A DNA stretch of 61,624 nt. Source: Colwellia sp. (GTDB lineage Bacteria; Pseudomonadota; Gammaproteobacteria; Enterobacterales; Alteromonadaceae). A model generated the notes under the pieces. The model was not told the origin of the DNA and searched no databases. It saw only the letters and a program-made list of their open reading frames with translations. The translations under genes and the position numbers were made by a program. This document shows positions 39,440-49,896 of this stretch, piece by piece. The DNA lies in the NCBI GenBank assembly GCA_020630795.1, contig JAHDIK010000017.1, positions 1-61,624 of the forward strand, in the 5' to 3' direction. The stretch's first letter is position 1. Each line of letters opens with the position of its first letter.

Positions 39440-42400
39440 ATGCAGAACATGTTTAAAAAGACATCGCTTTGTGCCGCAATAGTTGCTTCATTATCTATAA
39501 GCAATACATTTGCGGAAGAGCAAAATAACGATAAAAACAAATCAGCAAAAAACGATGTTGAAGTAATAGAAGTAACTGGTTTTAGAGGCAGCTTACAAAA
39601 AGCAATTAACGCTAAAAGATTTTCAGATGGTGTTACAGACTCTATCCACGCTGAAGATGTAGGTAAATCAACAGACCAAAATATCGCAGATGCCCTTTCT
39701 CGTGTAACGGGTGTAACAGTTCAAGAAGCAGACGGTGAAGGTACTAAAATTTCAGTACGTGGTGCTGGTGCTTCACTAAACCAAATATCACTTAATGGTG
39801 TAACCCTTACAAGTGGCTTGTCTAACCCTGGTGGTGGCGACAACGCGGTAGCTGAACAAAGTGTTGATTTAAGTGCATTTTCATCTGACATTTTATCATC
39901 AATCGACGTAATTAAGACCTCTTCTGCCGAACATAATGAAGGTTCATTAGGGGCTAACGTTGTTTTAAAAACGGTTCAACCACTAGAACTTAAAGATGCA
40001 AAACGTAGTTTTGAATACCAAGGTCGCTACAACGACTACTCAGGTAATTATGATCGTAAGATCGCAGGTACATTCTCAGACAAGTTTTTAGAAGACACAT
40101 TAGGTGTAATCATCACAGTTTCAGACGAAACACAAAAGTCTAGACAAGATAAATACCGTGGTGTTTACGAATCGTCGGCTCAAAATATAAGAGACGGTGG
40201 CGCAAGAGATCAAGCAACAAACAAAATCATTCGTACATTCACACCTGCTGATATGGATGCCTTTGACGAATCTACATTCGATCCAGCAGCAAGTATTGCT
40301 GGTTGGGATGCAAGCCAACACGTTTATCAAATAACGCCAAACGAAGGACAGTTTCAAGCTTTTACGCTAGGTTCAGCTGCTTACGATTTAGCGGTTAACG
40401 AACGTAAACGTCGCTCAATTACTGGTGGTTTTCAATTTTACTTAGGTGAAGATACAGAACTACAACTTGACCTTAGTCACAGTAGCCAAGATGTTCATCA
40501 AGACACTCATCGTTATGATATGCAGTTTGACTTAACATGGGCGCCAGAAGATTACGCTCCGCTTCACAATATGTGGACAGTTAATCGTGAAAACAATACG
40601 TTATCAAAACGTCTAGTAGCTCAATCTAAGGCGCGTTTATACCGAAACTTAGGTGGGTACGAAGTTGATAACAACGTAGCAAGCTTACGTTTTGAACACA
40701 GTATAACAGATACGTTAAGCGCATCTTTAGTTGCTGGTTACTCAAATACTAAGCAAAAAACAGATCCTAATAACGCAAGTATGTTGCTTGCACCATCTGG
40801 CGTTAACACAGCCGATTTAGACTACCCTAGCTACGATAGCAATGATCAAATTATTGCTCCTACAGATCCAAACCAATTACTCGTTCAACCTACAGGTTAC
40901 GACTGTACAGGTGGTTCATGTTTCTTAGTAGCTGGTGACGGTGTTTTACGTTACACACCAGGCGAAGACAGATTTGCAACTAGCCCAACTAACGCGTTAG
41001 ATCCAAATCTATTCCGTGTTAATACAATCACTAAGTACCAAGCAGAAAACGACGATACTAACAAATCTATCTTTTTAGACTTTGATTGGGACGTAGATTT
41101 TTACGGTATTACTCAAGTAGAGTTTGGTGGTAAGTACAGTAACCGTAAAAAAGACGTATATTCATTTAGAGCAAACACAAGTAGTAATAACGTAGAAGGC
41201 GTTGGTGACGGTGATCCAGTTCCTGTTACGTTTGACGATTTGAACTCACTTACCCTTGCAGATGTTTTAGAAGAAGGACATTTCCCTGTAAATGACTTCA
41301 TGGATGGTATTATTCCAGTCGCTGGACAACAAGCTTTCCTTCAAGGTTGGGGACTTATGTCACCAAGTAAAGCTTTCGCGTTAGCATCAGACAAAGAAGT
41401 TCGTTTAAAAGGTAGCCCAGCGGGTTCTCGTGTTATCGAACAAGATGCGTCTGCACTATATGCACAGTTAAACTTAGATTACTTAGAAAGTAAGCTGACA
41501 GGTAATATCGGTTTACGTTACGTTGAAACTAAAACATCAGCGCAAGCATATAACCAACTAAAATACATAAGTAACAACAACGTATTTGATGTTTACGACC
41601 TTGTTTACAACAAACAAATCGCAAATACTGACTTGCCTGCATGTGATCTTGTAAGCCGTACAGGAAGCAATGGTAAACCTGATTTTAACCAATTCCCAGA
41701 ATCAGGTTACCCGGGCCAAGACGGACAAGGCTTATGTCATGACCCTCGTTGGGTTTATTTCGCGGACAAATCTACTAACCCTAAAACGCTTGACGTAGAT
41801 TACAGCGGCGAATTCCCTGTAATTATTACCAACGACCCTCATACCAAAGGTAAAAAACGTGTAACTAAAGAGTGGTCAGACAGAGCAACTAACTCAAACA
41901 CAATATGGGACGTAAATGGCAACCCTGTTAACAACGGTGACCCTCGCGGCAACATAGCGTCTGATAGAGAGTTTGTAGGTTCTGATTCATCTAAAAACCA
42001 CGTGTTATTGCCTAGCTTAAATCTTAACTATGCAATTAACGATGAAATGATCATGCGTTTTGGTGCATCTAAAACAATGGCACGTCCAAAATTCGATTCT
42101 ACAACGCCTAAATTTTCAATTTTTGAAGGTAACAAACCTCAAGGTACAGGTACTGCTGGCGACACTCATTTGAAGCCATTAGAATCTAATAACTTAGATT
42201 TATCATTTGAATGGTACTTCAATAATACGGGCTTAGCGTCAATCGCGTTATTCAACAAAGACATGAAAAACTTTGAAGAAATAGTAACAGAAACATACCT
42301 ATGGAGAGACGTACGCCAAAACTACAACCTAGATGGTATTGAGAAGCTTAGCGACCTATTAATTTTACCAGAGCGTACAGGTGAACTTGGTGTGTATGAC

Positions 42401-43120
42401 CTTGATGAAACCGTTCAAACGCCTTCTGCTGGTGGTTTAACAGATGCATCGGGTAACGGTGTAGATGCAAATGGAAACTTTGCTTGTATGCCAGACCGTA
42501 TGGCTCAATGGGAAACAAGAAGAGAGTTAGTATTTGCTTGTCACCAATTAGCTATTCAACAAATCCGTAATGGTAAAGGCGCAAACATCAGAGGTGCTGA
42601 ATTTACCTATACACAAAACTATGACTTCTTACCTGGTATTTTCTCTGGTCTAGGAGCAAGTGTTAACTACACATACTCAGATTCTGAGTCTGAACAAGAA
42701 GTATTATTAACAGGTGGTATAGCAAAACCTCTACCTCAAGCTAATACTCCTAAACATTCAGGTAACATGACCTTGTTCTGGGAAAAAGATGACGTAATGC
42801 TACGTTTAGCCGCTCGTCATACTGGCGAACAGTTAATATCTCGCTCTATTAATAATGGTGCAGAATGGAAAGACAAATCAACACGCCTTGATTTCAGTTC
42901 AAGCTATAAGGTTAACGAAAATGTTTCAGTAACATTCCAAGCGTTAAACCTTACAGACGAAACTGTAAGAACGTTCTGGACAAGTACAACAGCAATTATC
43001 AATGGTGAAGAAATTGATGAAGGCAATGTACTTGACGGTGGTGGCGCAACCACAAGCAGAACACTCCAAGAGTTTAAAACTGGAAGACAATTCCGTTTAG
43101 GCGTAAGAGCAAATTTCTAA
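39440..43120 (+). CDS. TonB-dependent receptor
   Basis: 1226 residues with a signal peptide (to about residue 25). The TonB box region lies near VEVIEVTGFRGS, followed by the plug domain (NIADALSRVTGVTVQEADGEG, ISVRGAGASLNQISLNG) and a long beta-barrel that ends in the aromatic RQFRLGVRANF, as expected for BAM substrates. The family is the large type used for oligosaccharide uptake in marine Alteromonadales and Caulobacter. The GGGGGAGA ribosome binding site is strong. It sits between the two GH150 genes and is followed by a lipoprotein gene; I infer it takes up carrageenan oligosaccharides across the outer membrane. Confidence 0.93.
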   Translation: MQNMFKKTSLCAAIVASLSISNTFAEEQNNDKNKSAKNDVEVIEVTGFRGSLQKAINAKRFSDGVTDSIHAEDVGKSTDQNIADALSRVTGVTVQEADGEGTKISVRGAGASLNQISLNGVTLTSGLSNPGGGDNAVAEQSVDLSAFSSDILSSIDVIKTSSAEHNEGSLGANVVLKTVQPLELKDAKRSFEYQGRYNDYSGNYDRKIAGTFSDKFLEDTLGVIITVSDETQKSRQDKYRGVYESSAQNIRDGGARDQATNKIIRTFTPADMDAFDESTFDPAASIAGWDASQHVYQITPNEGQFQAFTLGSAAYDLAVNERKRRSITGGFQFYLGEDTELQLDLSHSSQDVHQDTHRYDMQFDLTWAPEDYAPLHNMWTVNRENNTLSKRLVAQSKARLYRNLGGYEVDNNVASLRFEHSITDTLSASLVAGYSNTKQKTDPNNASMLLAPSGVNTADLDYPSYDSNDQIIAPTDPNQLLVQPTGYDCTGGSCFLVAGDGVLRYTPGEDRFATSPTNALDPNLFRVNTITKYQAENDDTNKSIFLDFDWDVDFYGITQVEFGGKYSNRKKDVYSFRANTSSNNVEGVGDGDPVPVTFDDLNSLTLADVLEEGHFPVNDFMDGIIPVAGQQAFLQGWGLMSPSKAFALASDKEVRLKGSPAGSRVIEQDASALYAQLNLDYLESKLTGNIGLRYVETKTSAQAYNQLKYISNNNVFDVYDLVYNKQIANTDLPACDLVSRTGSNGKPDFNQFPESGYPGQDGQGLCHDPRWVYFADKSTNPKTLDVDYSGEFPVIITNDPHTKGKKRVTKEWSDRATNSNTIWDVNGNPVNNGDPRGNIASDREFVGSDSSKNHVLLPSLNLNYAINDEMIMRFGASKTMARPKFDSTTPKFSIFEGNKPQGTGTAGDTHLKPLESNNLDLSFEWYFNNTGLASIALFNKDMKNFEEIVTETYLWRDVRQNYNLDGIEKLSDLLILPERTGELGVYDLDETVQTPSAGGLTDASGNGVDANGNFACMPDRMAQWETRRELVFACHQLAIQQIRNGKGANIRGAEFTYTQNYDFLPGIFSGLGASVNYTYSDSESEQEVLLTGGIAKPLPQANTPKHSGNMTLFWEKDDVMLRLAARHTGEQLISRSINNGAEWKDKSTRLDFSSSYKVNENVSVTFQALNLTDETVRTFWTSTTAIINGEEIDEGNVLDGGGATTSRTLQEFKTGRQFRLGVRANF

Positions 43121-43137
43121 TTAACACTACATTGTAA

Positions 43138-43161
43138 TGGCATAGCGAATTCGCTATGCCA
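43138..43161 (+). promoter_or_regulatory. Perfect 24-base palindrome between receptor and lipoprotein genes
   Basis: TGGCATAGCGAA and its exact reverse complement make a 12-base inverted repeat with no unpaired spacer, 17 bases after the receptor stop and 26 bases before the lipoprotein start. No T run follows. It may form an mRNA hairpin that sets the ratio of the two proteins. Confidence 0.6.
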
Positions 43162-43187
43162 ATTAAAGAGAATACCGGAGACGTAAG

Positions 43188-44084
43188 ATGATTAAAAACT
43201 TACTTAAATTATCACTATTAGTGAGTTCTGCAAGCTTAGTTGGTTGTGGAGCAGAAGATGGAAACGACAATTACGCTTTTGTAACACCATCACAAACCCC
43301 TGTAGAAATGGATTCAGCAACTAAAACAGTAACCATTGATGTTGATGGATTAAATGGCGACGAAGTTGTATCGATTAACCTATTAGACGGCATCACAGTT
43401 AATAGTCAAGCATTAACAAACGATACGACTGAAGTGTTTATTAAAGGCTTAGCTGACCCAACTTTTGTTGTAAATACTGTACCAGCACCTGCAGCTAATT
43501 CTGCTGGTACTGAAGTGTTATATTTTGAATACGACGCAGTGAATGAAGAAAATGCAGCTAACGCAGGAAGTTCTGAGCAGTTAGAAAACGTTTTAATTCA
43601 CCCTGTTTACATCGAAAAAAACACGTTATTTGTAAATCGCCACGAATTTATCAAAGCACAATTAGGCCTTAGAGAGAAAAATAAAGAATCGATCATTCCA
43701 CTTGATCCAATTCAAAGAGTATCTCAAGCAACTTATAACATCAGCTACGAAATTGATAACGGATATCCTTGTGTATCGTTAGACTCTACGTACCACTTAG
43801 GTCAATGTACTGCGTTTTTAATGGATGAAGGTAATACCGAACTGTGTCATAGCTCTGGCGACAGTGTTGAAAGTTGTGGCGAGTACTTAATTAACAACGG
43901 TACAGAACATACGTTTGAATGTGCCGATGTTGAAAACTGTACTGATGCTGAAAACAGTGAAAACTACAAAACTGTGCTACGCAATACGATTGAATCTAAA
44001 ATAGAAGATGCTGATGGAAACTTACCTAACGTAAGAACATTAACACTTGTAGTGAATAACAACGTAAATTCACCAGATTTGTAA
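43188..44084 (+). CDS. Lipoprotein of unknown function next to the TonB-dependent receptor
   Basis: 298 residues with a lipoprotein signal (LVGC, Cys20). The N-terminal half is beta-rich with acidic residues (TVTIDVDGLNGDEVVSINLLDGI). The C-terminal half has six cysteines (YPCVSL, GQCTA, ELCHS, ESCGE, FECAD, ENCTD), enough for three disulfides. A good CGGAGACG ribosome binding site precedes the ATG. I do not recognise the family. By position it could be the surface glycan-binding partner that replaces SusD of Bacteroidetes; this is an inference from the neighbourhood only. Confidence 0.75.
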   Translation: MIKNLLKLSLLVSSASLVGCGAEDGNDNYAFVTPSQTPVEMDSATKTVTIDVDGLNGDEVVSINLLDGITVNSQALTNDTTEVFIKGLADPTFVVNTVPAPAANSAGTEVLYFEYDAVNEENAANAGSSEQLENVLIHPVYIEKNTLFVNRHEFIKAQLGLREKNKESIIPLDPIQRVSQATYNISYEIDNGYPCVSLDSTYHLGQCTAFLMDEGNTELCHSSGDSVESCGEYLINNGTEHTFECADVENCTDAENSENYKTVLRNTIESKIEDADGNLPNVRTLTLVVNNNVNSPDL

Positions 44085-44113
44085 TTTTTCCCTTATTACA
44101 AACCTACGTGATA

Positions 44114-44146
44114 AAGCAGGTATTCGTATGAATACCTGCTTTTTTA
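44114..44146 (+). terminator. Terminator after the receptor-lipoprotein operon
   Basis: A 12-base stem, AAGCAGGTATTC (44114-44125) with GAATACCTGCTT (44130-44141), closed by GTAT and followed by a T run. Confidence 0.92.
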
Positions 44147-44595
44147 TTGGGTTTATTTCGATAACTTACTAAGCACTAAGCAAGAGTCTATGCAAATATT
44201 CCTCATAAAGATTACAAGCAATAACCCACAAAAGCTCATTAACTCGTTTATTATTACAAAAAGCGTGCTTACTACGTTAGCTCCCTAAAAATAAACTATA
44301 TTTACCATAAAGTTATGTACAAAATTAGAATTAATTTAGTACTTACCCGTAAAGCACACCAATACGGCGTTAAATAGCGGGCTTAAATAAATTTTCGGCT
44401 TGTACCTTTTGTTTAAATTAAATTCCCTTCTGTCATCGCCTTAACCAATATTAATTATTAATACTCGAAATTAACGCTTAACCCAATAATATGAATCATA
44501 GCGACGTGCTATTGAGCGATGCTATCTGGAATATTGAGTAGAAACATTAACTTTTACAGGTTCATCAATATAGATGCGTAAATATAGATACATAA

Positions 44596-44622
44596 AAAAA
44601 ACAGCCATTAAGGCTGCTTTTT
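44596..44622 (-). terminator. Terminator after the GH2 gene
   Basis: Stem CAGCC/GGCTG (44602-44606, 44612-44616) with T-rich tail when read on the minus strand; A-rich on the other side so possibly bidirectional. Confidence 0.75.
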
Positions 44623-44671
44623 ACGTTCATATAATAAGTTACATATTCTTTATGTTGCTACACCATAGTTT

Positions 44672-47107
44672 CTATTTGCTCGTAAGACCAATAGATTGCG
44701 ATTTTATTCCGTCTCCACTCACCTTTAAGCGAATATCGCCTGCTTTATCTAACGACTGAATCATCACCATCAACTTGCCACTAAACGCCTTACGGTTCGT
44801 TGCTACATGATGAGAGTGATCTAATATATCACCATTTTCCACCCCGATAATTTTAGCGGGGCCCGTTAATTTAAGTGATAGCATTGTATTTGCGCGTGGC
44901 ACAAAATGCCCTTGGTTATCTACTACATCAACAGTAATAAAAGCTACGTCTGTTTGATTTGGTGTTAATGAATACCTATCAGCTGTTAATTTAACTGAAT
45001 CAGGCTGCCCTGCGGTGTAATACGTTTGTGTTTTAACAATATCACCTTCTTTAGCAACAATCTTTAATTCACCTGCTTTATATGGAACATTCCAAACAAT
45101 TTGAAGATCATCAGTCATCCGTTTATTACCTAGCGATTTACCGTTTAAAAACAGCTCCGCTTCTTTCAAATTCGTATAAACGACCACTGGTATATTAACG
45201 CCCTCTTTTCCTGGGTGCGTCCAATGCGGAAGCATATGCACCATAGGCTTTTCAGACCATTGACTTTGATATAAGTAATACGTGTCTTTTTCAAAGCCTG
45301 CTAAATCAATAATACCAAAATTTCTTGTTCGTTCAGGCCAGGCTCGTGCTTCGCCAATGTAATCAAATGCCGTCCAACGAAATGTACCAAGTAAATACGG
45401 CAATCTTCGAGTCATTTTAATTTCGTCTCGCGCATTCATACGTACATAATGGTTGTCATACGACGAGGCATAATAAGGGTTTTCGTCTGTAAATACCTCT
45501 TCCGCCGTAAAATCTGGTGTGTATAACACTTTGTCTTTAATTTTATTCCAACGATATGGGTTATGAACTTTGTCTCTATAAAAGGTTTTTGTGCGATAAA
45601 TACCACGAGTTTGCAAAGTATGCGTGATTTCCGTACCTACTTGAGTGGTATTAGGATGATTTTTAAAGTGCTCTTCAAGGTAACCTTTGTACTCGCCATG
45701 CCCGTTAAAACCATCAATATCTAAGTGTCCTAACATATAGCCACGCCCTTGTGTAACAGGTCGCGTTGAATCTAAAGATTTAATAAAATGAACAAGCTTT
45801 TTTTGTGTTTCGCTGGTTGCATCCGTTACTTCATTTCCTACACTCCACATGACAACACTAGGATGATTTCTATCACGTTTTACAATCGCCGCTAAATCGG
45901 TTTGCCACCATTGTTCAAAGTGCAGACCATAATCGTAATCCGCTTTTTCGGTTTCCCAACCGTCAAAAGCTTCATTCATTATCATAAAGCCCATTTCGTC
46001 GGCTAAATGATAAAAAATAGGAGCAAATGGAGTATGCGCAGGTCTAAGTGCGTTCATCCCCATGTCTTTTAATTGTTGTAATCGCTTGCGCCAAATATCG
46101 TCTGGAACCGCAGCACCGACTGGCCCCGCGTCATGATGAAACGACATTCCTTCGAGTTCAACAGCCTTATTATTAAGTAAAAAACCTTCTTTTACGTTAT
46201 AGCCAATTGAACGAATACCTACTTTAGTTTCTTTCGTATCAACTTGCTTATGTCCCGACAATAAACGCGTTTCTAAGGTATATAAATAAGGTGTATCGGT
46301 CGACCATAACGTAGCGTTATTTACGTGAAAAGCTTGAGAAACCGTTAATGTATCACTATCTGTATTGGGTATTGCTTTTGTGCTATTCACCACCACATTG
46401 CCTTGGTGATCTTTTAATAGCTGAACAACTTTTAATGCTTTAGTATTGTTTGGTTTTTTAATTTCTGTATCAACCAAAACCTTTGCATTGTTGTTCGCGA
46501 AATTAATATGATCGGTTCTCACAAATATTCCATCGTGGGGAATATGCACTTCGTCTACTACATCTAACCATACATGGCGATATATACCAGATCCTGTGTA
46601 CCACCTACCTGTTGGCGCAAGTTTATGGTCTACACGAACAGCTATAACGTTATTTTTCGGTTGCTTGCCTTTCACTTTCATTAAGTCAGTTATGTCGTAA
46701 GAAAAGCTCACGTAACCGTTAGGTCGATGACCTGCGTGCTTACCATTTACCCAAACGTCAGAATTCAGATAAACCCCGTCGAACCGAAGATAAATACGCT
46801 TATTTTTCCACTCAGGTTTATAAATTAAATGATGCCTATACCACCCCGTACCTGTGGGTAAAAAGCCTCCTTTTTTTCCTGCTGGATTATTTTCATTGTA
46901 TTCACCTTCTATGCTCCAATCATGTGGAAGATTTAACTCACGCCAATTACTATCATCATACGATGGGTCTTTAAATTCAGAGCTATCATCAAGGTTAAAT
47001 TTCCAATCAAAATCAATATTTATATTCCGTTCTGTTGCGATTGAGGTTTGACTATTCAATGTGATTAAGAGCCCACAAAAAAGCCCTATCAAATGTTTAT
47101 ACTTCAT
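44672..47107 (-). CDS. GH2 beta-galactosidase
   Basis: 811 residues with a signal peptide (to about residue 25, LNSQTSIAT), so probably periplasmic. Order: jelly-roll sugar-binding domain (FDWKFNLDDSSEF...LPHDWSIEGEYNE), Ig-like domain, the barrel, then extra C-terminal beta domains. The acid/base Glu426 lies in VMWSVGNEVTD and the nucleophile is Glu493 in GTEITHT. GH2 retaining enzymes of this type are beta-galactosidases. It lies 110 bases after GH150b on the same strand; expected job is removing beta-1,4-linked galactose from the non-reducing end of desulfated oligosaccharides. Other exo-beta-glycosidase activity cannot be excluded. Confidence 0.9.
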   Translation of the reverse strand: MKYKHLIGLFCGLLITLNSQTSIATERNINIDFDWKFNLDDSSEFKDPSYDDSNWRELNLPHDWSIEGEYNENNPAGKKGGFLPTGTGWYRHHLIYKPEWKNKRIYLRFDGVYLNSDVWVNGKHAGHRPNGYVSFSYDITDLMKVKGKQPKNNVIAVRVDHKLAPTGRWYTGSGIYRHVWLDVVDEVHIPHDGIFVRTDHINFANNNAKVLVDTEIKKPNNTKALKVVQLLKDHQGNVVVNSTKAIPNTDSDTLTVSQAFHVNNATLWSTDTPYLYTLETRLLSGHKQVDTKETKVGIRSIGYNVKEGFLLNNKAVELEGMSFHHDAGPVGAAVPDDIWRKRLQQLKDMGMNALRPAHTPFAPIFYHLADEMGFMIMNEAFDGWETEKADYDYGLHFEQWWQTDLAAIVKRDRNHPSVVMWSVGNEVTDATSETQKKLVHFIKSLDSTRPVTQGRGYMLGHLDIDGFNGHGEYKGYLEEHFKNHPNTTQVGTEITHTLQTRGIYRTKTFYRDKVHNPYRWNKIKDKVLYTPDFTAEEVFTDENPYYASSYDNHYVRMNARDEIKMTRRLPYLLGTFRWTAFDYIGEARAWPERTRNFGIIDLAGFEKDTYYLYQSQWSEKPMVHMLPHWTHPGKEGVNIPVVVYTNLKEAELFLNGKSLGNKRMTDDLQIVWNVPYKAGELKIVAKEGDIVKTQTYYTAGQPDSVKLTADRYSLTPNQTDVAFITVDVVDNQGHFVPRANTMLSLKLTGPAKIIGVENGDILDHSHHVATNRKAFSGKLMVMIQSLDKAGDIRLKVSGDGIKSQSIGLTSK

Positions 47108-47217
47108 TTGTTGTCCTATCGAAATTTGCGGTTATTTATGAATTAAAAGGTCGCCGCACGTCAGGTGGGGGGAACCAAAACATGCAACAACCATAAACTA
47201 AAATTTAGTGACTAAAA

Positions 47218-49866
47218 TTAATACGCTAGGTCGATAAAGCGCATTGAACCGGCGGGAACCGTCAACGAAAATCTATTACCTGAGGCGCTAATCTGTTCTT
47301 TACTTAAAATATCGGTAATACGTTGAGGTGATTTATGATTAAAATGAACAGTAACTTCCCGATCTTGCGGATCTAAATACCCTGGGTCTGCCAAAATAAT
47401 ACGAGTATGTTTGTCATCTAAACGAATCGCACTCCACGAAGCGCCTTTAACAACAACTGGCATCGACTCAGCTCCTTGCTTAACCTTTTCACGCAATACT
47501 TTGGCATACGCTTTTGCTGGAACTTTTTTACCATTAACATAGCCGTATTTTGTATCACTTACGCTAAATGGAATGTTGGCTTTTTCGAGTGATACTTTAG
47601 AGTACATTGGAGCAATGGGTACCATACCGTTAGGCATAGTTGGCATATAGTTAACCCAACGATAATCTACTCCTAGTGCTATTTTAGAATAGTCATGTTC
47701 GGGTAAATTAGTGCCTGCCCAATGCATTTGCCCGTAAGACATAACAGCATCGTCATCGGTTGATTCATATTGAATCATGTTGTGATGATCATCTATGGAA
47801 TGTATTAAATGCTCGTCAACTCCATTCATTAAGTGCCAACTACCAATAGAGAGAATATCTTCCGGTTCAGTAATAGGAATAACGCCTGACTTCATCAAAG
47901 CCAATAAAGGCGCGTAAGTCATGTTCTCGTCCAAATATTTATTCGCAAATAAAATACCATAGCGCGCACCGTATGCAGCCATCATGGCGCCTTGACGTAA
48001 GTAAGACGACACAGACTTCTGACCGCCCGGTGTTAAAGGTCGCCAGCTTGTTGGGTTATCATCAACAATCCGCATTGCAAAGTCGTCAATGTAACCTCCA
48101 GAATGCATGCCTACTCGACCCGCTAGGTTAATTTCTTGTGTACGAGAGCTTGTGTCTTCAGACGCAGGTACCAAAATGTCTGCATACTTGCCTGAATAAA
48201 ACATATCTTTCCATGGTTGTAGGTGCGAACTTGCGCCCCAAAACATGTTTTTGTATCTAAAATAGAGTTTTGCTCGGCCTTCTTTTCGAATCGCTTTGGC
48301 TAATCTAGGTATGTATTCATTAACATAATGAATAACTCTCGGGTCTTTCGTGTCATGCATTTCAGCATACAAAAACCCATGACAGGTATTTGGCGCTACT
48401 TCGAGAATTTTTTCCATGGTTTCAATATGTAAAAAGAAAGGATCGTTGCCATGCCCTGCCCAAAGAATGAATGGAGTTCCTTTTTTCTCCATTTGCTTTG
48501 CTTTATTAATAATTTGTTCGCGCGTTAAGTCATATTTTGCTCTTTTATCACGCTTTAATGCTGATTTACCGATAAGGTTAACTAAGTATGTTCTATCGGT
48601 ATTTTCGTCCCACTTTTCCTGCTTTATAAAATTCAAATCGGCACCGTTTAAGGCCATGACTTCTTCGGGGGCACTCTTTGCGATCATCATCCACGGCTTA
48701 GTTGAACGCTTTTGATATGCAGGAGGAACAAACTCTAACGTTTGTTTGTAAAGTGTGCTTATATTCTTTTCAACGTCTTGCATTCTACCGATAGACTTAG
48801 GGACTTCCTTGATCCACTGTTTGTTACTTAAATCAATAGAATAAACACTATTGCCGCCACTAACCTCACCAGCAAGTAGTAACTTTTGCTTGTTATTATC
48901 AATAACAAAATCGTTGTAAGCTGTGTTTTGGTAGATGCTACCCGACGTATTATTTAATTTACTATTGTTTGGGTTTAGTGCGTAAACAATACCGCCATGA
49001 CGCATAATGACTTGTTTATTTACAGCGTCGAAAGCTCCTTGACTATGTGCGTATCGTTGCCTTTGTTTTTTGCTAGCGGCGAATGAAGAGTGAATATTTA
49101 AGTTTTCATCTAATCTAAAGTAATTCCCCATAAACGATATATCACCAAATAGTAAAACATCGTCTTTTCCATCGCCATTAACATCATCAACAGAAAGGTC
49201 GGTTAACATAAAGCGTGACATTTTCTTATGAGACTGGGCTTTGTAGCTCACTGACTTAATCACCTTTTTTGATGACGCGTCTAACAAGCCAAAAAATTCC
49301 CACCGAAACTTATCATGCGCGTATGTCATCAACAGAAGGTTTTCGACTCCGTCGCCATTAAAATCTCCGCCTTCAATGCTTCGAACGGCACCTTTTATGG
49401 GAGTTGCTGAAACTTGCTCGCCCTCTGTATTAAGTTCATACAAAAAGTAGTCATTACCGCCTGCAAAAATTTGCACCTTGTTCTTGTTATTTACAACCGC
49501 TATTTCTGAAAACCGAACCTTATGGCCTGGATTAAATGCCCATAATAACTCGCCGTTACTTTTCCACGCATAAACATTTCCATCTGCGCTAGCGGCAAGT
49601 AAGTCGTCATCATTATCGCCGTCAATATCAACCGATTTTATTTCGAAAAGTACGGCTTTATCTTGAGTTTGGTTACGCCATAGCAGCTTGCCCTTTTGGG
49701 TATAAGCGCTTACGGTGCCGTCTAATTCACTTAGGTAGAGTGCACTTTTATCATCGATAGAAGCCAGTGCAATATTTTTAATATGGTTACCTTCGGTAGC
49801 AAAGTGAGCAGCACTACAAAGGCTTGTGCTTGAAACAGCAATAATGGCGAGTAATTTTTTTATCAT
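47218..49866 (-). CDS. GH150-like protein, second paralogue (GH150b)
   Basis: 882 residues with a signal peptide (to about residue 20, SSTSLCSAAH). The N-terminal half is a beta-propeller (GTVSAYTQKGKLLWRN, DIDGDNDDDLLAASADGNVYAWKSNG) and the C-terminal half keeps the shared blocks LWAGHGNDPFFLHIETMEK near residue 470, LYAEMHDTKD and VPASEDTSSRTQEINLAGR. It is a divergent paralogue of GH150a with the same architecture. Substrate may be a differently sulfated lambda-type galactan or a shorter oligosaccharide. It has its own promoter with operator O4 and probably carries the GH2 gene in one transcript. Confidence 0.8.
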   Translation of the reverse strand: MIKKLLAIIAVSSTSLCSAAHFATEGNHIKNIALASIDDKSALYLSELDGTVSAYTQKGKLLWRNQTQDKAVLFEIKSVDIDGDNDDDLLAASADGNVYAWKSNGELLWAFNPGHKVRFSEIAVVNNKNKVQIFAGGNDYFLYELNTEGEQVSATPIKGAVRSIEGGDFNGDGVENLLLMTYAHDKFRWEFFGLLDASSKKVIKSVSYKAQSHKKMSRFMLTDLSVDDVNGDGKDDVLLFGDISFMGNYFRLDENLNIHSSFAASKKQRQRYAHSQGAFDAVNKQVIMRHGGIVYALNPNNSKLNNTSGSIYQNTAYNDFVIDNNKQKLLLAGEVSGGNSVYSIDLSNKQWIKEVPKSIGRMQDVEKNISTLYKQTLEFVPPAYQKRSTKPWMMIAKSAPEEVMALNGADLNFIKQEKWDENTDRTYLVNLIGKSALKRDKRAKYDLTREQIINKAKQMEKKGTPFILWAGHGNDPFFLHIETMEKILEVAPNTCHGFLYAEMHDTKDPRVIHYVNEYIPRLAKAIRKEGRAKLYFRYKNMFWGASSHLQPWKDMFYSGKYADILVPASEDTSSRTQEINLAGRVGMHSGGYIDDFAMRIVDDNPTSWRPLTPGGQKSVSSYLRQGAMMAAYGARYGILFANKYLDENMTYAPLLALMKSGVIPITEPEDILSIGSWHLMNGVDEHLIHSIDDHHNMIQYESTDDDAVMSYGQMHWAGTNLPEHDYSKIALGVDYRWVNYMPTMPNGMVPIAPMYSKVSLEKANIPFSVSDTKYGYVNGKKVPAKAYAKVLREKVKQGAESMPVVVKGASWSAIRLDDKHTRIILADPGYLDPQDREVTVHFNHKSPQRITDILSKEQISASGNRFSLTVPAGSMRFIDLAY

Positions 49867-49896
49867 GAAACGACCTTAGTTCAACTTCAATATATA

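Larger units (their letters stand above)
44085..44671. other. Long intergenic region with two terminators
   Basis: 587 bases between the convergent lipoprotein (plus) and GH2 (minus) genes. Apart from terminators at both ends I see no open frame of note, no RNA gene and no operator-like site. Confidence 0.6.

Noticed and set aside
39331..39540. Minus-strand frame of 69 codons upstream of the receptor
   Set aside because: It overlaps the operator, promoter and signal peptide region of the TonB-dependent receptor and has no supporting signal.
43188..44084. SusD-like protein
   Set aside because: The size (298 residues), beta-rich content and lack of TPR-like helices do not fit SusD; only its position is similar.
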